Of a stretch of 64,000 nt of DNA, positions 50,976 to 60,738 are shown piece after piece (the first letter of the stretch is position 1; each line of letters opens with the position of its first letter). The notes under the pieces were generated by a model, which saw nothing but the letters and a program-made list of their open reading frames with translations, searched no databases and was not told the DNA's origin. The position numbers and the translations under genes were made by a program. Location of the stretch: positions 3,852,501 through 3,916,500 of the forward strand of contig NZ_OY781882.1 in NCBI RefSeq assembly GCF_963677125.1. The letters are read 5' to 3'. The DNA comes from an uncultured Desulfobacter sp. (GTDB taxonomy: Bacteria; Desulfobacterota; Desulfobacteria; Desulfobacterales; Desulfobacteraceae).

Positions 50976-52295
50976 TTACAGAATTTTTGAAGCCAGTTCC
51001 GCCAACTCAGAACGCTCACCCTTCTCAAGATTAATGTGGGCATAAAGATTCTGACCCTTCATCTTTTCTATAATATAGGCAAGCCCATTGGTTTGGGTGT
51101 CCAGATAAGGATGGTCTATTTGAAAAATATCTCCTGTAAAAATAATCTTTGTGCCCTCTCCTGCCCTGGTGATGATGGTTTTTACCTCATGAGGCGTCAA
51201 ATTCTGGGCCTCATCCACGATAAAAAACACCCGTACAATAGATCGGCCCCGTATATATGAAATCGGTGTAATAACGATCTTTTCCTCTTCTATCAGCTCT
51301 TTGATATTTTTTCCGTTGGAACCATTTTCATTGAAATGATTCTGTATCACAGAGAGGTTATCATACAGGGGCTGCATATAGGGGTCCAGCTTGGAAGCCA
51401 CGTCTCCGGGAAGAAACCCCAAATCTTTATTACTTAAGGGTACAACGGGCCGGGCGATGAAAATCTGGCGGTAAAATTGTTTTTTAGCCAGAGCGGCGGC
51501 AAGAGCCAACAGCGTTTTTCCAGTACCTGCCTTGCCGGAAATGGTAACAAGTGCGATATCCGGATTGAGCATGGCGTTTAGCGCAAAAGTCTGTTCGGAG
51601 TTCCGCGGCTTGATGCCGTAACAGATTCTGGGTTGAATCAGTTTCACGGTTTGGCTGGTACCGTCAAAATAGGCCAGGGCGGACTTGGATCCATTTTTCA
51701 ATATCACATTTTCATTGGCAAACAGCGCAACATCTTCTCCCAGATTGGCGGTGTCGGTTTCATAGGGCTTCTGGTATAGTTGGTCCAGTACCTGGGAACT
51801 GATATTATTCACCACCTTCATACCGGTGTACATCTCGGAGATGTTTTCAACATACTGGGAATTATAATTCTCCGTTTTTAAACCAATGGAGCGGGCTTTC
51901 AGGCGCAAGTTTACATCTTTGGTTACGAAAACGACATTTTTGAATTCGTTTTCTTTAGCAATGGCATAGGCAATGTTTATGATCCTGACATCCGGAGTAA
52001 TTTCATTAAAATTGTTTTCAATTATGGGATCCAGGGCAGTGTCCAGGCGGATGGCAATACTGCCCTTTCCGTCATCAATGGGCGCCCCGCCGTTGAGCAT
52101 CGTATCACTGGACAATGCATCCAGAGTCCTTAAAAAGTCCCGTGCATTGCAGTTAATGACATTGTTCCCTTTTTTAAATTTATCCAGCTCTTCAATAACT
52201 GTAATGGGAATGTAAATATCATTGTCTTTGAATTGATGAATGCATCCGCTGTCATGAAGGATGACGTTGGTATCCAGGATAAAGATTTTTTTCAT
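50976..52295 (-). CDS. PIN domain-PhoH ATPase fusion (YlaK/PhoH2-type)
   Basis: This 439-residue protein has an N-terminal PIN RNase domain (IFILDTNVILHD at 4-15, VIEELDKFKKG, VFVTKDVNLRLKA) and a C-terminal PhoH-like ATPase (SGKAGTGKTLLALAAALAKK, VRVFFIVDEAQNLTPHEVKTIITRAG). PhoH2-type proteins are RNA helicase-nucleases. GGAG precedes the ATG. Its 5' leader contains a very long palindrome (52341-52513). Confidence 0.9.
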   Translation of the reverse strand: MKKIFILDTNVILHDSGCIHQFKDNDIYIPITVIEELDKFKKGNNVINCNARDFLRTLDALSSDTMLNGGAPIDDGKGSIAIRLDTALDPIIENNFNEITPDVRIINIAYAIAKENEFKNVVFVTKDVNLRLKARSIGLKTENYNSQYVENISEMYTGMKVVNNISSQVLDQLYQKPYETDTANLGEDVALFANENVILKNGSKSALAYFDGTSQTVKLIQPRICYGIKPRNSEQTFALNAMLNPDIALVTISGKAGTGKTLLALAAALAKKQFYRQIFIARPVVPLSNKDLGFLPGDVASKLDPYMQPLYDNLSVIQNHFNENGSNGKNIKELIEEEKIVITPISYIRGRSIVRVFFIVDEAQNLTPHEVKTIITRAGEGTKIIFTGDIFQIDHPYLDTQTNGLAYIIEKMKGQNLYAHINLEKGERSELAELASKIL

Positions 52296-52340
52296 ACAAA
52301 TCTCCGCATTAAAATAAAAATTTTAAAATCAGGGTGTGGC

Positions 52341-52513
52341 TGATTTAGGCCCATGATCAGAATTAAATCTGCCACAGATACGCCGGATTTTAAGTCACCA
52401 TCAAGGCACGCCAATGGAAGCATATTTAACATATGTGTCCTTTGGCGTAACGCCGAGGGTGGCTTAAAATACAAGTATATGGGCGATTTTATTTTGACCA
52501 TGGGCCTTAGATA
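52341..52513. repeat. Very long imperfect palindrome in the phoH leader
   Basis: The arms TTTAGGCCCATGATCAG... (52344-52373) and ...TTTTGACCATGGGCCTTA (52481-52509) pair over about 29 bases. The pairing continues with ATTTTAAGTCACC (52387-52399) to GGTGGCTTAAAAT and ACGCCAATGG to CCTTTGGCGT, to an apex GGAAGCATAT-TTAAC-ATATGTGTCC. It lies in the 570-base gap 52296-52865; the remaining part of that gap (52514-52865) shows nothing I can name. Confidence 0.7.
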
Positions 52514-52865
52514 TTGATCGAGAGCAAGGAGGTGGGGTACCGGACCTTTCCTTTCCGGCCTTCTGGCGGGGGCTGGTAAATTAAAACCGTTTACCATAGT
52601 ATTCCAGGTTAAAGGTTAAAGTTTAAGTCGGGCCGCCTCGAATTGATTGTTACCCTTCGGGCGAATCGTTAGGAAATAAAACGTCCTATACGTTTAAAAT
52701 AACCTAACTATCTTGAGCATAAATAAAAATGGCTTTATTGTATACTCAATTATTCTAAATTTTGGTTAGAAAATGATGAAAAACAACAATAACATAGTTT
52801 TAAGTACTGACCCAAAGCGTGCTTACATTAAAAAAGCCGCGGACTTTATTTTTCCGGATCTTTAA

Positions 52866-55025
52866 TCAAGCATCTCCAGTGACAACCCGTTTAACATCGT
52901 TAACGGTTTTTACCCGGCGAAGTTCCGTCATGACCTTTTTAAGCTGGCCGGAACTTTCTACCATAATGGTAAAATAAAAAACACTGATACCCTCGTCCGA
53001 TGTTTCCGAGTGTGCGTTTAAGATGTTGATACCGGCCTTTGATATCACAGCCGCAATGTCGGCCAAAAGGCCGTGGCGATCGTCTGTCTTGATGCAGATG
53101 GAGGCGGGGTAAGATTCTTTAATACCACTGGCCCATTCGACTTCAATGACCCTTTCTCTGGCCATTTTTAAAACATTAAGGCAATTCTTCCGGTGTATGG
53201 CAACACCCTGACCCTGGGTGATATATCCGATTATGGGATCTCCTGGCAAAGGATTGCAACATTTTGAAAACTTAACGAGAATATCATTGAGGCCTTTTAC
53301 AATAACTCCGGTGGTCGGCTTGCCGGCGGGCTTGGAAATTGTTTTTTCAATGATGGCATCATCGGTCTCCTCGGAATCTTTTTCAAACTCAGGCACAGCC
53401 CGGTTCAACACCTGAAGCGCCGTCATTTGCCCGAATCCCACATGGGCGATCAGATCGTCAACCGTCTTAAATCCCAGTGAGTCTGCCACCCGGCCAATAT
53501 CGCCTGATTTGATCAGGGCGTTGAAATTTTGATTGCGCTTTCTGAACGTTTTCTCACACATTTCTCGTCCCAGGGAATAGCTTCGCTCCTTTTCCCTGGC
53601 ATTAATATAGGCCCTGATTTTTGTCTTTGCTTTGACCGTTTTAACAAAATTGAGCCAGTCCCGGCTGGGGTTATGCCCCTTGGTGGTGATAATTTCAATG
53701 GTATCGCCGGTGCGCAGCTCATGGGACAGGGGGACAAGCTTTCCGTTGACCCGGGCACCTGTGCATTGGGCCCCAACTTCGGTATGAATCCGGTAGGCAA
53801 AATCAACGGGTGTGGCTTTTTTAGGAAGGGTTTTGATCTCCCCTGCCGGGGTAAACACGTAAATTTCTCCGGGATAAAGATCTATACGTACATTTTCAAG
53901 GAATTCATCCGGATCTTTGAGGTTTTCCTGGTTCTCCACAAGATTGCGGATCCAGGCAAACAGTTCCCCGGTATTTTCATCAATCTTGGTGCCTTCCTTG
54001 TATGACCAGTGGGCGGCAATGCCCGATTCCGCCACCCGGTCCATCTCATGTGTCCTGATCTGGATCTCCACCCGCTCTCCCTTAGGGCCGATGACCGTGG
54101 TGTGGATGGACTGGTACATATTGGGCTTGGGATTGCCGATATAGTCCTTTATTTTATAATAAATCGGTTTCCACATGGAGTGCACCGCCCCCATGGCGGC
54201 ATAACACTGGGGCACGGTGTCCAGAATGATTCGAAAGGCAATGATGTCATACACATCATCGAATTCGAGCCCCTGGGACAACATTTTCTGGTAAATGGAA
54301 TAAAAGGATTTAAACCGCCCTTTGATCTGACAGGGCAGCTCCATCTCGTCCATTTTATAGTGCAGAGAGGTTGACACCTCGTTAATATACGCTTCCTGCT
54401 CGTCCTTGGCTTTATTGACCAGGGTCTGAATTCGATCGTGCTCTTCACGCAGGGTATAAAAAAAGGCCATCTCTTCCAGTTCATTCTTAATCCAGAAGAT
54501 GCCCAACCGGGCGGCGATGGGTGCATAGATATCCAGGGTTTCCTGGGCAATGGCGGCCTGTTTTTCGGGTTTTCTATGGTATTTAAGTGTCCGCATATTA
54601 TGCAGACGATCTGCCAATTTTATGAGCACCACCCGGATATCATCCGCCATGGCCAGGATCATTTTGCGCAAAGATTCTGCCTGCTGAGCCACTTTAGTGG
54701 CTGCATGCAGGGCGGACAGTTTGGTCACGCCCTCCACAATATGTGCCACCCCAGGGCCGAACATATCGGAAATATCTTCTTTGGTTGCAGGGGTATCCTC
54801 AATGACATCATGAAGTAAGGCGGCAGCAATACTCTCCATATCCAGCTTCATGTGGGCCAAAATATTGGCCACTTCCAGGGGATGGGACAGATAGGGTTCT
54901 CCCGAGAGCCGGACCTGGCCTTCATGGACCTGGGCTGAATATATATAAGCCCGGTCAATGAGCGAGACATCCGCATCTGGACTGTATTCATAAATTTTGT
55001 CCAATATGTCGGTGATTCGAATCAT
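52866..55025 (-). CDS. spoT: Bifunctional (p)ppGpp synthetase/hydrolase (RelA/SpoT)
   Basis: This 719-residue Rsh enzyme makes and degrades (p)ppGpp. The HD hydrolase domain is intact (HPLEVANILAHM, AALLHDVIEDT, LADRLHNMRTL). A synthetase domain follows (KGRFKSFYSIYQKML, DIIAFRIIL, NMYQSIHTTVIGPKG), then TGS (VFTPAGEIKTLPKKATPVDFAY), a CC/Zn-finger region and an ACT domain at the end. As an apparently sole long Rsh with intact HD motifs it should be bifunctional. It lies upstream of phoH on the same strand, 38 bases after proS. Confidence 0.95.
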   Translation of the reverse strand: MIRITDILDKIYEYSPDADVSLIDRAYIYSAQVHEGQVRLSGEPYLSHPLEVANILAHMKLDMESIAAALLHDVIEDTPATKEDISDMFGPGVAHIVEGVTKLSALHAATKVAQQAESLRKMILAMADDIRVVLIKLADRLHNMRTLKYHRKPEKQAAIAQETLDIYAPIAARLGIFWIKNELEEMAFFYTLREEHDRIQTLVNKAKDEQEAYINEVSTSLHYKMDEMELPCQIKGRFKSFYSIYQKMLSQGLEFDDVYDIIAFRIILDTVPQCYAAMGAVHSMWKPIYYKIKDYIGNPKPNMYQSIHTTVIGPKGERVEIQIRTHEMDRVAESGIAAHWSYKEGTKIDENTGELFAWIRNLVENQENLKDPDEFLENVRIDLYPGEIYVFTPAGEIKTLPKKATPVDFAYRIHTEVGAQCTGARVNGKLVPLSHELRTGDTIEIITTKGHNPSRDWLNFVKTVKAKTKIRAYINAREKERSYSLGREMCEKTFRKRNQNFNALIKSGDIGRVADSLGFKTVDDLIAHVGFGQMTALQVLNRAVPEFEKDSEETDDAIIEKTISKPAGKPTTGVIVKGLNDILVKFSKCCNPLPGDPIIGYITQGQGVAIHRKNCLNVLKMARERVIEVEWASGIKESYPASICIKTDDRHGLLADIAAVISKAGINILNAHSETSDEGISVFYFTIMVESSGQLKKVMTELRRVKTVNDVKRVVTGDA

Positions 55026-55063
55026 TTTACTCTACCGGCTCTTAGGCTGTCCCTGACCCATAC

Positions 55064-56569
55064 TTAATATGCTTTGGCAAACAGGACGCGTCGTTCACTT
55101 TTTGCACCACAACAAATACAGGTGCCCTCCTCGTCCGGGCTGTCAAAGGGAATGCACCGTATGGTTACGGACAGATCCTGTTTTATTTTTTCTTCACATT
55201 GGCCTGATCCGCACCAGTGGGCCAGTACAAAAGCGCCGTTGTTGTAACCTTTTGCTTTTTTATACAGATCGTAAAATTTGTCTTTTTCATCAATGAAAAA
55301 GGTATTGGCTTCCCGAAAGGCTTGGGCGCGCTGGAACAGGGTTTTTTGGATATCATCCAGGATATCGGAGATGGTATTAATAAAGTCTTCTCTATTGATC
55401 CCCTTTTTCTCACCCGTATCCCTGCGGGCCATGAACACGCTGTTGTTTTCAATATCCCGGGGCCCCAGTTCCACACGCACGGGAATACCTTTTTTCACCC
55501 AGTCCCAGCCTCTGGCACCACCGATATCCCTGTTATCAATCTCCACCTCCACGGGCAGACCATGAAAAGTCTGCTCTCTTAAGCGCGCTTTGAGTTCTTC
55601 AGCGCTTTCCAGAACACCTGAATTGTCCGCCCCTTTCTTGATGATGGGCAGAATCACCACATGGGCCGGGGCAATGCGGGGCGGCACTACCAAACCGTCA
55701 TCATCGGAATGCACCATGATCATGCCGCCGATCATCCGGGTGGATGTCCCCCAGGAGGTGGTCCAGGCATATTCTTCCTGGCCCGATTCACTCTGAAATC
55801 TGATGTTGGACCCTTTGGCAAAATTCTGGCCCAGAAAATGGGAAGTGCCGGCCTGGAGCGCCCTTTTGTCCTGCATCATGGCCTCAATGCAGGTGGTGTC
55901 ATCTGCTCCGGGGAACCGTTCGGATTCACTCTTGCGGCCTTTGACGACCGGCATGGCCAGGTGCTCTTCAACAAACTTGGCGTAAAGTTCCAGCATCTGA
56001 AGAGTACGGTCCATGGCCTCATCTTTGGTGGCATGGGCCGTATGCCCTTCCTGCCATAAAAATTCACTGGTCCGCAAAAACATGCGCGTACGCATTTCCC
56101 AGCGCACCACATTGGCCCACTGATTTAAAAGGATCGGCAGATCTCGGTAAGAGGAGGTCCATTTAGACATGGACTCACCGATAATGGTTTCGGATGTAGG
56201 CCGGACAATCAGCGGCTCGGTGAGTTCACCGGCCGGTACAAGCCCGCCGTTTTCACCCTTTTCCAGTTTATGATGGGTGACAACGGCACACTCTTTGGCA
56301 AAGCCTTCCACATGCTCGGCCTCTTTTTCAAGATAGCTTAGGGGAATAAATAATGGGAAATAGGCGTTTTTTACCCCGGTCTCCTTGAACATGGCATCCA
56401 TCTGTCTCTGTATATTCTCCCAGATGGCAAATCCCCAGGGTTTAATCACCATACATCCGCGGACCGGCGAGTTTTCCGACATGTCCGAGGCTTTTACCAC
56501 CTCCTGGTACCACTGGGGATAATCTTCTTCCCGTGTGGGGGTGATGGCAGTCTTAACTTTCTTTCCCAT
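55064..56569 (-). CDS. proS: Prolyl-tRNA synthetase (archaeal/eukaryote-like short type)
   Basis: This 501-residue class II synthetase charges tRNA-Pro. Marks of the archaeal-eukaryotic group (ProS type 3) are the start TPTREEDYPQWYQEVV, the ISG-like KPWGFAIWENIQRQMD, and no long editing insertion between motifs 2 and 3. Motif 2 reads WEMRTRMFLRTSEFLWQEGHTAHAT. The C-terminal zinc-like domain has CIPF and CICCGAKSERRVLFAKAY. The gene overlaps ispG by 17 bases. Confidence 0.95.
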   Translation of the reverse strand: MGKKVKTAITPTREEDYPQWYQEVVKASDMSENSPVRGCMVIKPWGFAIWENIQRQMDAMFKETGVKNAYFPLFIPLSYLEKEAEHVEGFAKECAVVTHHKLEKGENGGLVPAGELTEPLIVRPTSETIIGESMSKWTSSYRDLPILLNQWANVVRWEMRTRMFLRTSEFLWQEGHTAHATKDEAMDRTLQMLELYAKFVEEHLAMPVVKGRKSESERFPGADDTTCIEAMMQDKRALQAGTSHFLGQNFAKGSNIRFQSESGQEEYAWTTSWGTSTRMIGGMIMVHSDDDGLVVPPRIAPAHVVILPIIKKGADNSGVLESAEELKARLREQTFHGLPVEVEIDNRDIGGARGWDWVKKGIPVRVELGPRDIENNSVFMARRDTGEKKGINREDFINTISDILDDIQKTLFQRAQAFREANTFFIDEKDKFYDLYKKAKGYNNGAFVLAHWCGSGQCEEKIKQDLSVTIRCIPFDSPDEEGTCICCGAKSERRVLFAKAY

Positions 56570-57647
56570 TTATTTCCTCCGCATTTAGAGTCATTGCGTC
56601 AATCTCTTTTATCAATTCATCCACAAGACATGCTTGGTCAATTTTACGGACAACTTTACCCTTTTTAAACAAAATTCCCTTACCGTCACCGCCGGCAATA
56701 CCGATGTCCGCTTCTTTGGCTTCGCCCGGACCATTGACCACACATCCCATAATCGCAACTTTAATCCGTGCTGTGCGCTCAAGTAAAGCTTTTTCTACCT
56801 GTTCGGCAATTTTAAACAAATTTATTTTACACCGTCCGCAGGTGGGACAAGAAATAAGCTCCGGACCCCTTTGGCGCAGGCCCAATGCCCGCAAAATTTC
56901 AAATCCGGTACGGATCTCTTCCACCGGGTCCCGGGTCAGGGAAACCCGGATGGTGTCCCCGATGCCTTCGGACAGCAGCATGCCGATGCCGATGGCAGAT
57001 TTGGTGATACCGGCATAAAGGCCGCCCGCCTCGGTCACTCCCACATGAAAGGGCACATCAGTCAATGGCGCAAGCTGCCGGTAGGCCTCCACGGTACGTT
57101 CCACATCCGATGCCTTCAAAGAAACCTTAATATCATAAAACCCCAAATCTTCTAAAATCCGGATATTGGCAAGGGCGCTTTCCACCATTCCCTTGGCCGT
57201 TACACCGAACTGTTTTTCGATCTCTTTCTCCAAAGACCCGCCGTTTACTCCGATACGAATGGGAAGCTTATGGGCTTTGGCACAATCCACCACAGCTTTT
57301 ATTTTATCAGCCGAGCCGATGTTGCCCGGATTGATCCGCAGCCCATCTACGCCGGATTCGGCCGAAGCGATGGCCAGGCGCCAGTCAAAATGGATGTCGG
57401 CAATCAAAGGAATATGAATATTCTCTTTGATTTCTTTTAATGCCTTGGCCGCCTCCATATCCGGCACGGCTGCCCGGACAATGTCGCACCCGGCCTTTTC
57501 CAGGGACAATATCTGATTTACAGTGGCTTGCACATCCTGGGTCTGGGTGTTGGTCATGGACTGAACCGAAACCTGTGCATCAGACCCCACAGGCTGTGAC
57601 CCCACCTTTATCTGCCGGGTTTTCCGGCGTTCTTTGAGCAGCGGCAT
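56553..57647 (-). CDS. ispG: 4-hydroxy-3-methylbut-2-enyl-diphosphate synthase
   Basis: This 364-residue [4Fe-4S] enzyme of the MEP isoprenoid pathway reads VQSMTNTQTQDVQATVNQI and RAAVPDMEAAKALKEI in the TIM barrel. The cluster ligands are SCPTCGRC and MGCVVNGPGEAKEADIG with the conserved Glu. AAGGA is seven bases before the ATG. First gene of ispG-proS-spoT on the minus strand. Confidence 0.96.
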   Translation of the reverse strand: MPLLKERRKTRQIKVGSQPVGSDAQVSVQSMTNTQTQDVQATVNQILSLEKAGCDIVRAAVPDMEAAKALKEIKENIHIPLIADIHFDWRLAIASAESGVDGLRINPGNIGSADKIKAVVDCAKAHKLPIRIGVNGGSLEKEIEKQFGVTAKGMVESALANIRILEDLGFYDIKVSLKASDVERTVEAYRQLAPLTDVPFHVGVTEAGGLYAGITKSAIGIGMLLSEGIGDTIRVSLTRDPVEEIRTGFEILRALGLRQRGPELISCPTCGRCKINLFKIAEQVEKALLERTARIKVAIMGCVVNGPGEAKEADIGIAGGDGKGILFKKGKVVRKIDQACLVDELIKEIDAMTLNAEEINGKES

Positions 57648-57916
57648 AATTAAATCCTTATTTTAAAAAGCAAATGCCTGCATCGCGATCTGCCGGATGC
57701 AAGCATATATTTATAGTCGATTAAACTACCATATTGGGATAGTTTTTTTCAAGACGTTGATGCCGGATCGAAGTCCGGGATAGTGGTATAAAGCCAACAG
57801 GATCTTGAAGCCCTATCATGTCGGTGCAACGGTGTGTAACCTAATCATAATTTTTCCCCAAATTATGTAAGCGATTGGGCATTGAAAGCTTATTTGCAAC
57901 CTGCATTTAAATTGAA

Positions 57917-59008
57917 TTATAGGCCATCGAACAATCCCGCCTCTTTGCAAGCCTTCAAAAACGGTTCTTTTAAAAAATTTGCTTCGGCATATGGTTTTTT
58001 CTCGGCGCTTCTGGAGAGTGTTTTTAAAAAATCATCTGGTTTCCGGTTGTCTTCCTGCCACTCATCAAGCACTTGCTCAATCCAATATTTGCCGTCGCTC
58101 TCTCCACAGCATTTGGCTTTATATCGTTCCCGGATGCCATAAACATCATCCCAGGTATTGATCTGTTCCTGCAACGCCTCCGGTCCAAAGGATATTTCGA
58201 TGTCCTGCGGCTCGATGTTTTCCCAATCCTCACACTCCAATTTCAGGCTCAGTTCAATTCTATGGGAATTGGCCGCGTAAGGATAAAATGATTTCCGTTT
58301 TCCGTTTGTTTGGGTTAGCAAAGGATCTTTCGAGTTGTATGCAGGATCTTTGGTGAGTTTATAAGAACTGTTGCACTCATGGCATGCCGGTGCCAGATTT
58401 TTAAAATTAATCGAATTAAACGGATATATGCCTTTTGGCAGATAATGATCATATGCTTCTCTTTTGCTGTGATACACGCTTTTAACGTCATGAATGCCGC
58501 AGAAGGGACATTTACCTTTTTTATTTTTCGTCATAAAGGCGTGGTAGTGATCATCTATGCTTCCAATTTTCTTTTTTACATCCGCCAGGCCTATCAATTT
58601 CTGTGAGTAAAGCCCCTTAAAAAAGTTAGAGAGCTGCCCTGCAAGCTCGGGGTGGAAAGCTTCGAGTTCACTGTACCGGACCGTAGAGATAGACCGATCA
58701 TTACAGCAAATTTTCTCAATCTCATTATTCGCCGCATACCATGAGGCAAGTTCCGTAATCTGAGCGTTGGTAAGGTTTGAAAAAATTTGATAGATACGCT
58801 CCACATGCCCATTGAAAAAATCTGCACCCTTTGTATCCGAATAATGAAACGCCTCTACCAACTCTTTCAATTCAGGCAGATCATCAAACAGGGTAAAGCT
58901 ATAGGGGCCTGACACAGGGGCCTTGCACCAGACTTCAAAAAAAATAAAATCTAAAAAATGCTTCAGTATTTCCATGGGATGCGGAACATAGACATACGGA
59001 AACAGCAT
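57917..59008 (-). CDS. HNH endonuclease (PtuB-like) of the defence operon
   Basis: About 363 residues. The nuclease core is near residues 165-220: zinc pair CPFC, then AYDHYLPKGIYPFNSINFKN, LAPACHECNSSYK with the second zinc pair. This DH-YLPK-N-CxxCN-K pattern is that of HNH nucleases paired with SMC/ABC-type ATPases, as in Septu (PtuB). Flanking regions of ~160 and ~140 residues are unassigned and make it long for PtuB. Start at ATG 59008 (TGATG overlap with the ATPase stop); GTG at 59011 is equally possible. Last gene of the hsdM-hsdS-ATPase-HNH operon. It probably cuts DNA when the ATPase is triggered. Confidence 0.82.
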   Translation of the reverse strand: MLFPYVYVPHPMEILKHFLDFIFFEVWCKAPVSGPYSFTLFDDLPELKELVEAFHYSDTKGADFFNGHVERIYQIFSNLTNAQITELASWYAANNEIEKICCNDRSISTVRYSELEAFHPELAGQLSNFFKGLYSQKLIGLADVKKKIGSIDDHYHAFMTKNKKGKCPFCGIHDVKSVYHSKREAYDHYLPKGIYPFNSINFKNLAPACHECNSSYKLTKDPAYNSKDPLLTQTNGKRKSFYPYAANSHRIELSLKLECEDWENIEPQDIEISFGPEALQEQINTWDDVYGIRERYKAKCCGESDGKYWIEQVLDEWQEDNRKPDDFLKTLSRSAEKKPYAEANFLKEPFLKACKEAGLFDGL

Positions 59009-60738
59009 CACTCTTTATCCTTTTCCATACTGTCGAGCAGGGTTTTGGTAAAAAGAACCTTCTCGATTGAATCCCCGAGCCGTTGATTGACCTCTTCAAG
59101 AAGCGTTTCTTTGTCTTCTCCGGCTTTAAATCGTTCTTTCAGTGTATTCAAAATTTCCTGGGCATAGCCGCCGATGGTCTCTTTTTTATCAAAAGTTTTC
59201 ATGGTGATCTTGTTGATGGAAGCGCCAAGTGTATTGTAATCAGGCCGTTTAACAGTAACGATCTGATTCTCTTTTTTAAAAATCATCACTTTCTCAGGCT
59301 CACTGTCTGATATCAGAAACGGGGTGTGGGTGGTGATCAGCATCTCCCGGATGGTCTTTCGATAGGAAGAGGCAAAGCAGTCCCTGATTCGTGAAATCAA
59401 CTTTGACCGCCAGTCCGGATTGAAATGGGTTTCCGGCTCGTCCAGCAGAAACAGCGCATTTTTATCTTTGAACAGCAGGCAAAGCCCCAGGGTGTGCAGA
59501 AATTGGTGTTCCCCGTCGGAGAGAGATTTGGCATAAACAGGATCAGTCACCCCTTGTTTGAACAGGACCAGATCTTCAAACCGGATTATCCGTTCATTTA
59601 AAGCCGGTACCGGCACGGTTTCATTCACATAAAGGCTTTGGGATCTGTACAGATCTTGTTTCAGCCTATCACTGACCGAATACAGGTTCAAAAAAATCAG
59701 GGTCTGGAAACTTTGGAACAAATCAATTATGCCGAAAAAATGGTTTTGAAACGCCTTTTTAGTTTCCGGCGTCACCCAATAATCCAGAACCAGGGAATCG
59801 GTTTCATTATCGTAAAATGAACAGGTTGCGCAGTGGGTCAACCGGTCAATGATGCCGATTTTCCGAATTGATCCGTCTTTGAAATGAGATTCTTTCTTTA
59901 ACCCGGTTGTTAATTCGACCATAAAATCGGACCGAAAATCAGATATTGATCCCTTAAAATATTCTATAGCCTCTTCATCGTCAGAGGTAACACGATGATG
60001 CTGCCGGATAATAATCCGAAATTGCTTCAAGCCTTCCACACCCACATCCCGCTTGAATGGGGCCAGGGCCTCTTCATCCTGAAATAAAAAATTGCAGATC
60101 AAGACGGCCTGGCTCATCTGGGTATCCAGAAAGGCCATACCGCCTTCAATGCCGGGATAATCCGACTGCCGGGTAAGATGATAAAGGTACGTATCATAAT
60201 TGATGAACCGCATCTTAAAAAACGGGAGGCTTAAAATCTCATTTTCCCCGGATGAATAGGCCAGAACATATTCAGGCAGCATTTGGGCGGCCTCGGTTCT
60301 GGACAGGGGCTTGTCCGCATCCACAGCCGGATGATCGAGCAGGTACACCCTGGCGCTGCTGCCTGGAACCTTGACGATCTTAATATGGACCAGAACTTTG
60401 TGATCTCCGTATTCCGGACTCACCGGCGGGAAGGTCATGTATTCCAGCTCGAAGGCATCGGGCACGGATTTCTCGTCCCGGAATCCTTGCGGGTTTTCCT
60501 CTTCGTCATAATCAAAGCCCTCCGGGCGGATGGTCAGGTACTGGCACGCCAAATGGTAAAAAATGGCGGCCAGGGCTTCGAGTACGTTGGATTTCCCGCT
60601 GCCGTTTGGCCCGGCCAGAACATAAGGCGCAAACCCTCCCCGGCTTTCGCTTCGATCCCATTCGGTTTGAAAATAGAGCTCAAATCCCTGCTGTAGACAC
60701 CGAAACGGCTCGTTTATTTTCAACCGCAAAAGGATCAT
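59008..60738 (-). CDS. ABC/SMC-type ATPase of the defence operon (PtuA-like)
   Basis: This 576-residue ATPase has Walker A LAGPNGSGKSN (K49), an ABC signature SLSDGEHQFLHTLG near 420, Walker B ALFLLDEPETHFNP and a switch ITTHTPFLI. This arrangement is that of RecF/SMC-like ATPases in anti-phage systems (PtuA, OLD-like), without a visible TOPRIM nuclease. A family of restriction-associated AAA ATPases in type I operons is known and may be this one. It overlaps hsdS by ATGA and the HNH gene by one to four bases, so all are translated together. Probably detects a foreign-DNA cue and controls the HNH nuclease. Confidence 0.85.
   Translation of the reverse strand: MILLRLKINEPFRCLQQGFELYFQTEWDRSESRGGFAPYVLAGPNGSGKSNVLEALAAIFYHLACQYLTIRPEGFDYDEEENPQGFRDEKSVPDAFELEYMTFPPVSPEYGDHKVLVHIKIVKVPGSSARVYLLDHPAVDADKPLSRTEAAQMLPEYVLAYSSGENEILSLPFFKMRFINYDTYLYHLTRQSDYPGIEGGMAFLDTQMSQAVLICNFLFQDEEALAPFKRDVGVEGLKQFRIIIRQHHRVTSDDEEAIEYFKGSISDFRSDFMVELTTGLKKESHFKDGSIRKIGIIDRLTHCATCSFYDNETDSLVLDYWVTPETKKAFQNHFFGIIDLFQSFQTLIFLNLYSVSDRLKQDLYRSQSLYVNETVPVPALNERIIRFEDLVLFKQGVTDPVYAKSLSDGEHQFLHTLGLCLLFKDKNALFLLDEPETHFNPDWRSKLISRIRDCFASSYRKTIREMLITTHTPFLISDSEPEKVMIFKKENQIVTVKRPDYNTLGASINKITMKTFDKKETIGGYAQEILNTLKERFKAGEDKETLLEEVNQRLGDSIEKVLFTKTLLDSMEKDKE

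Noticed and set aside
52292..52597. A 101-codon minus-strand frame upstream of phoH
   Set aside because: It runs through the long palindrome and has no ribosome site or protein-like pattern.
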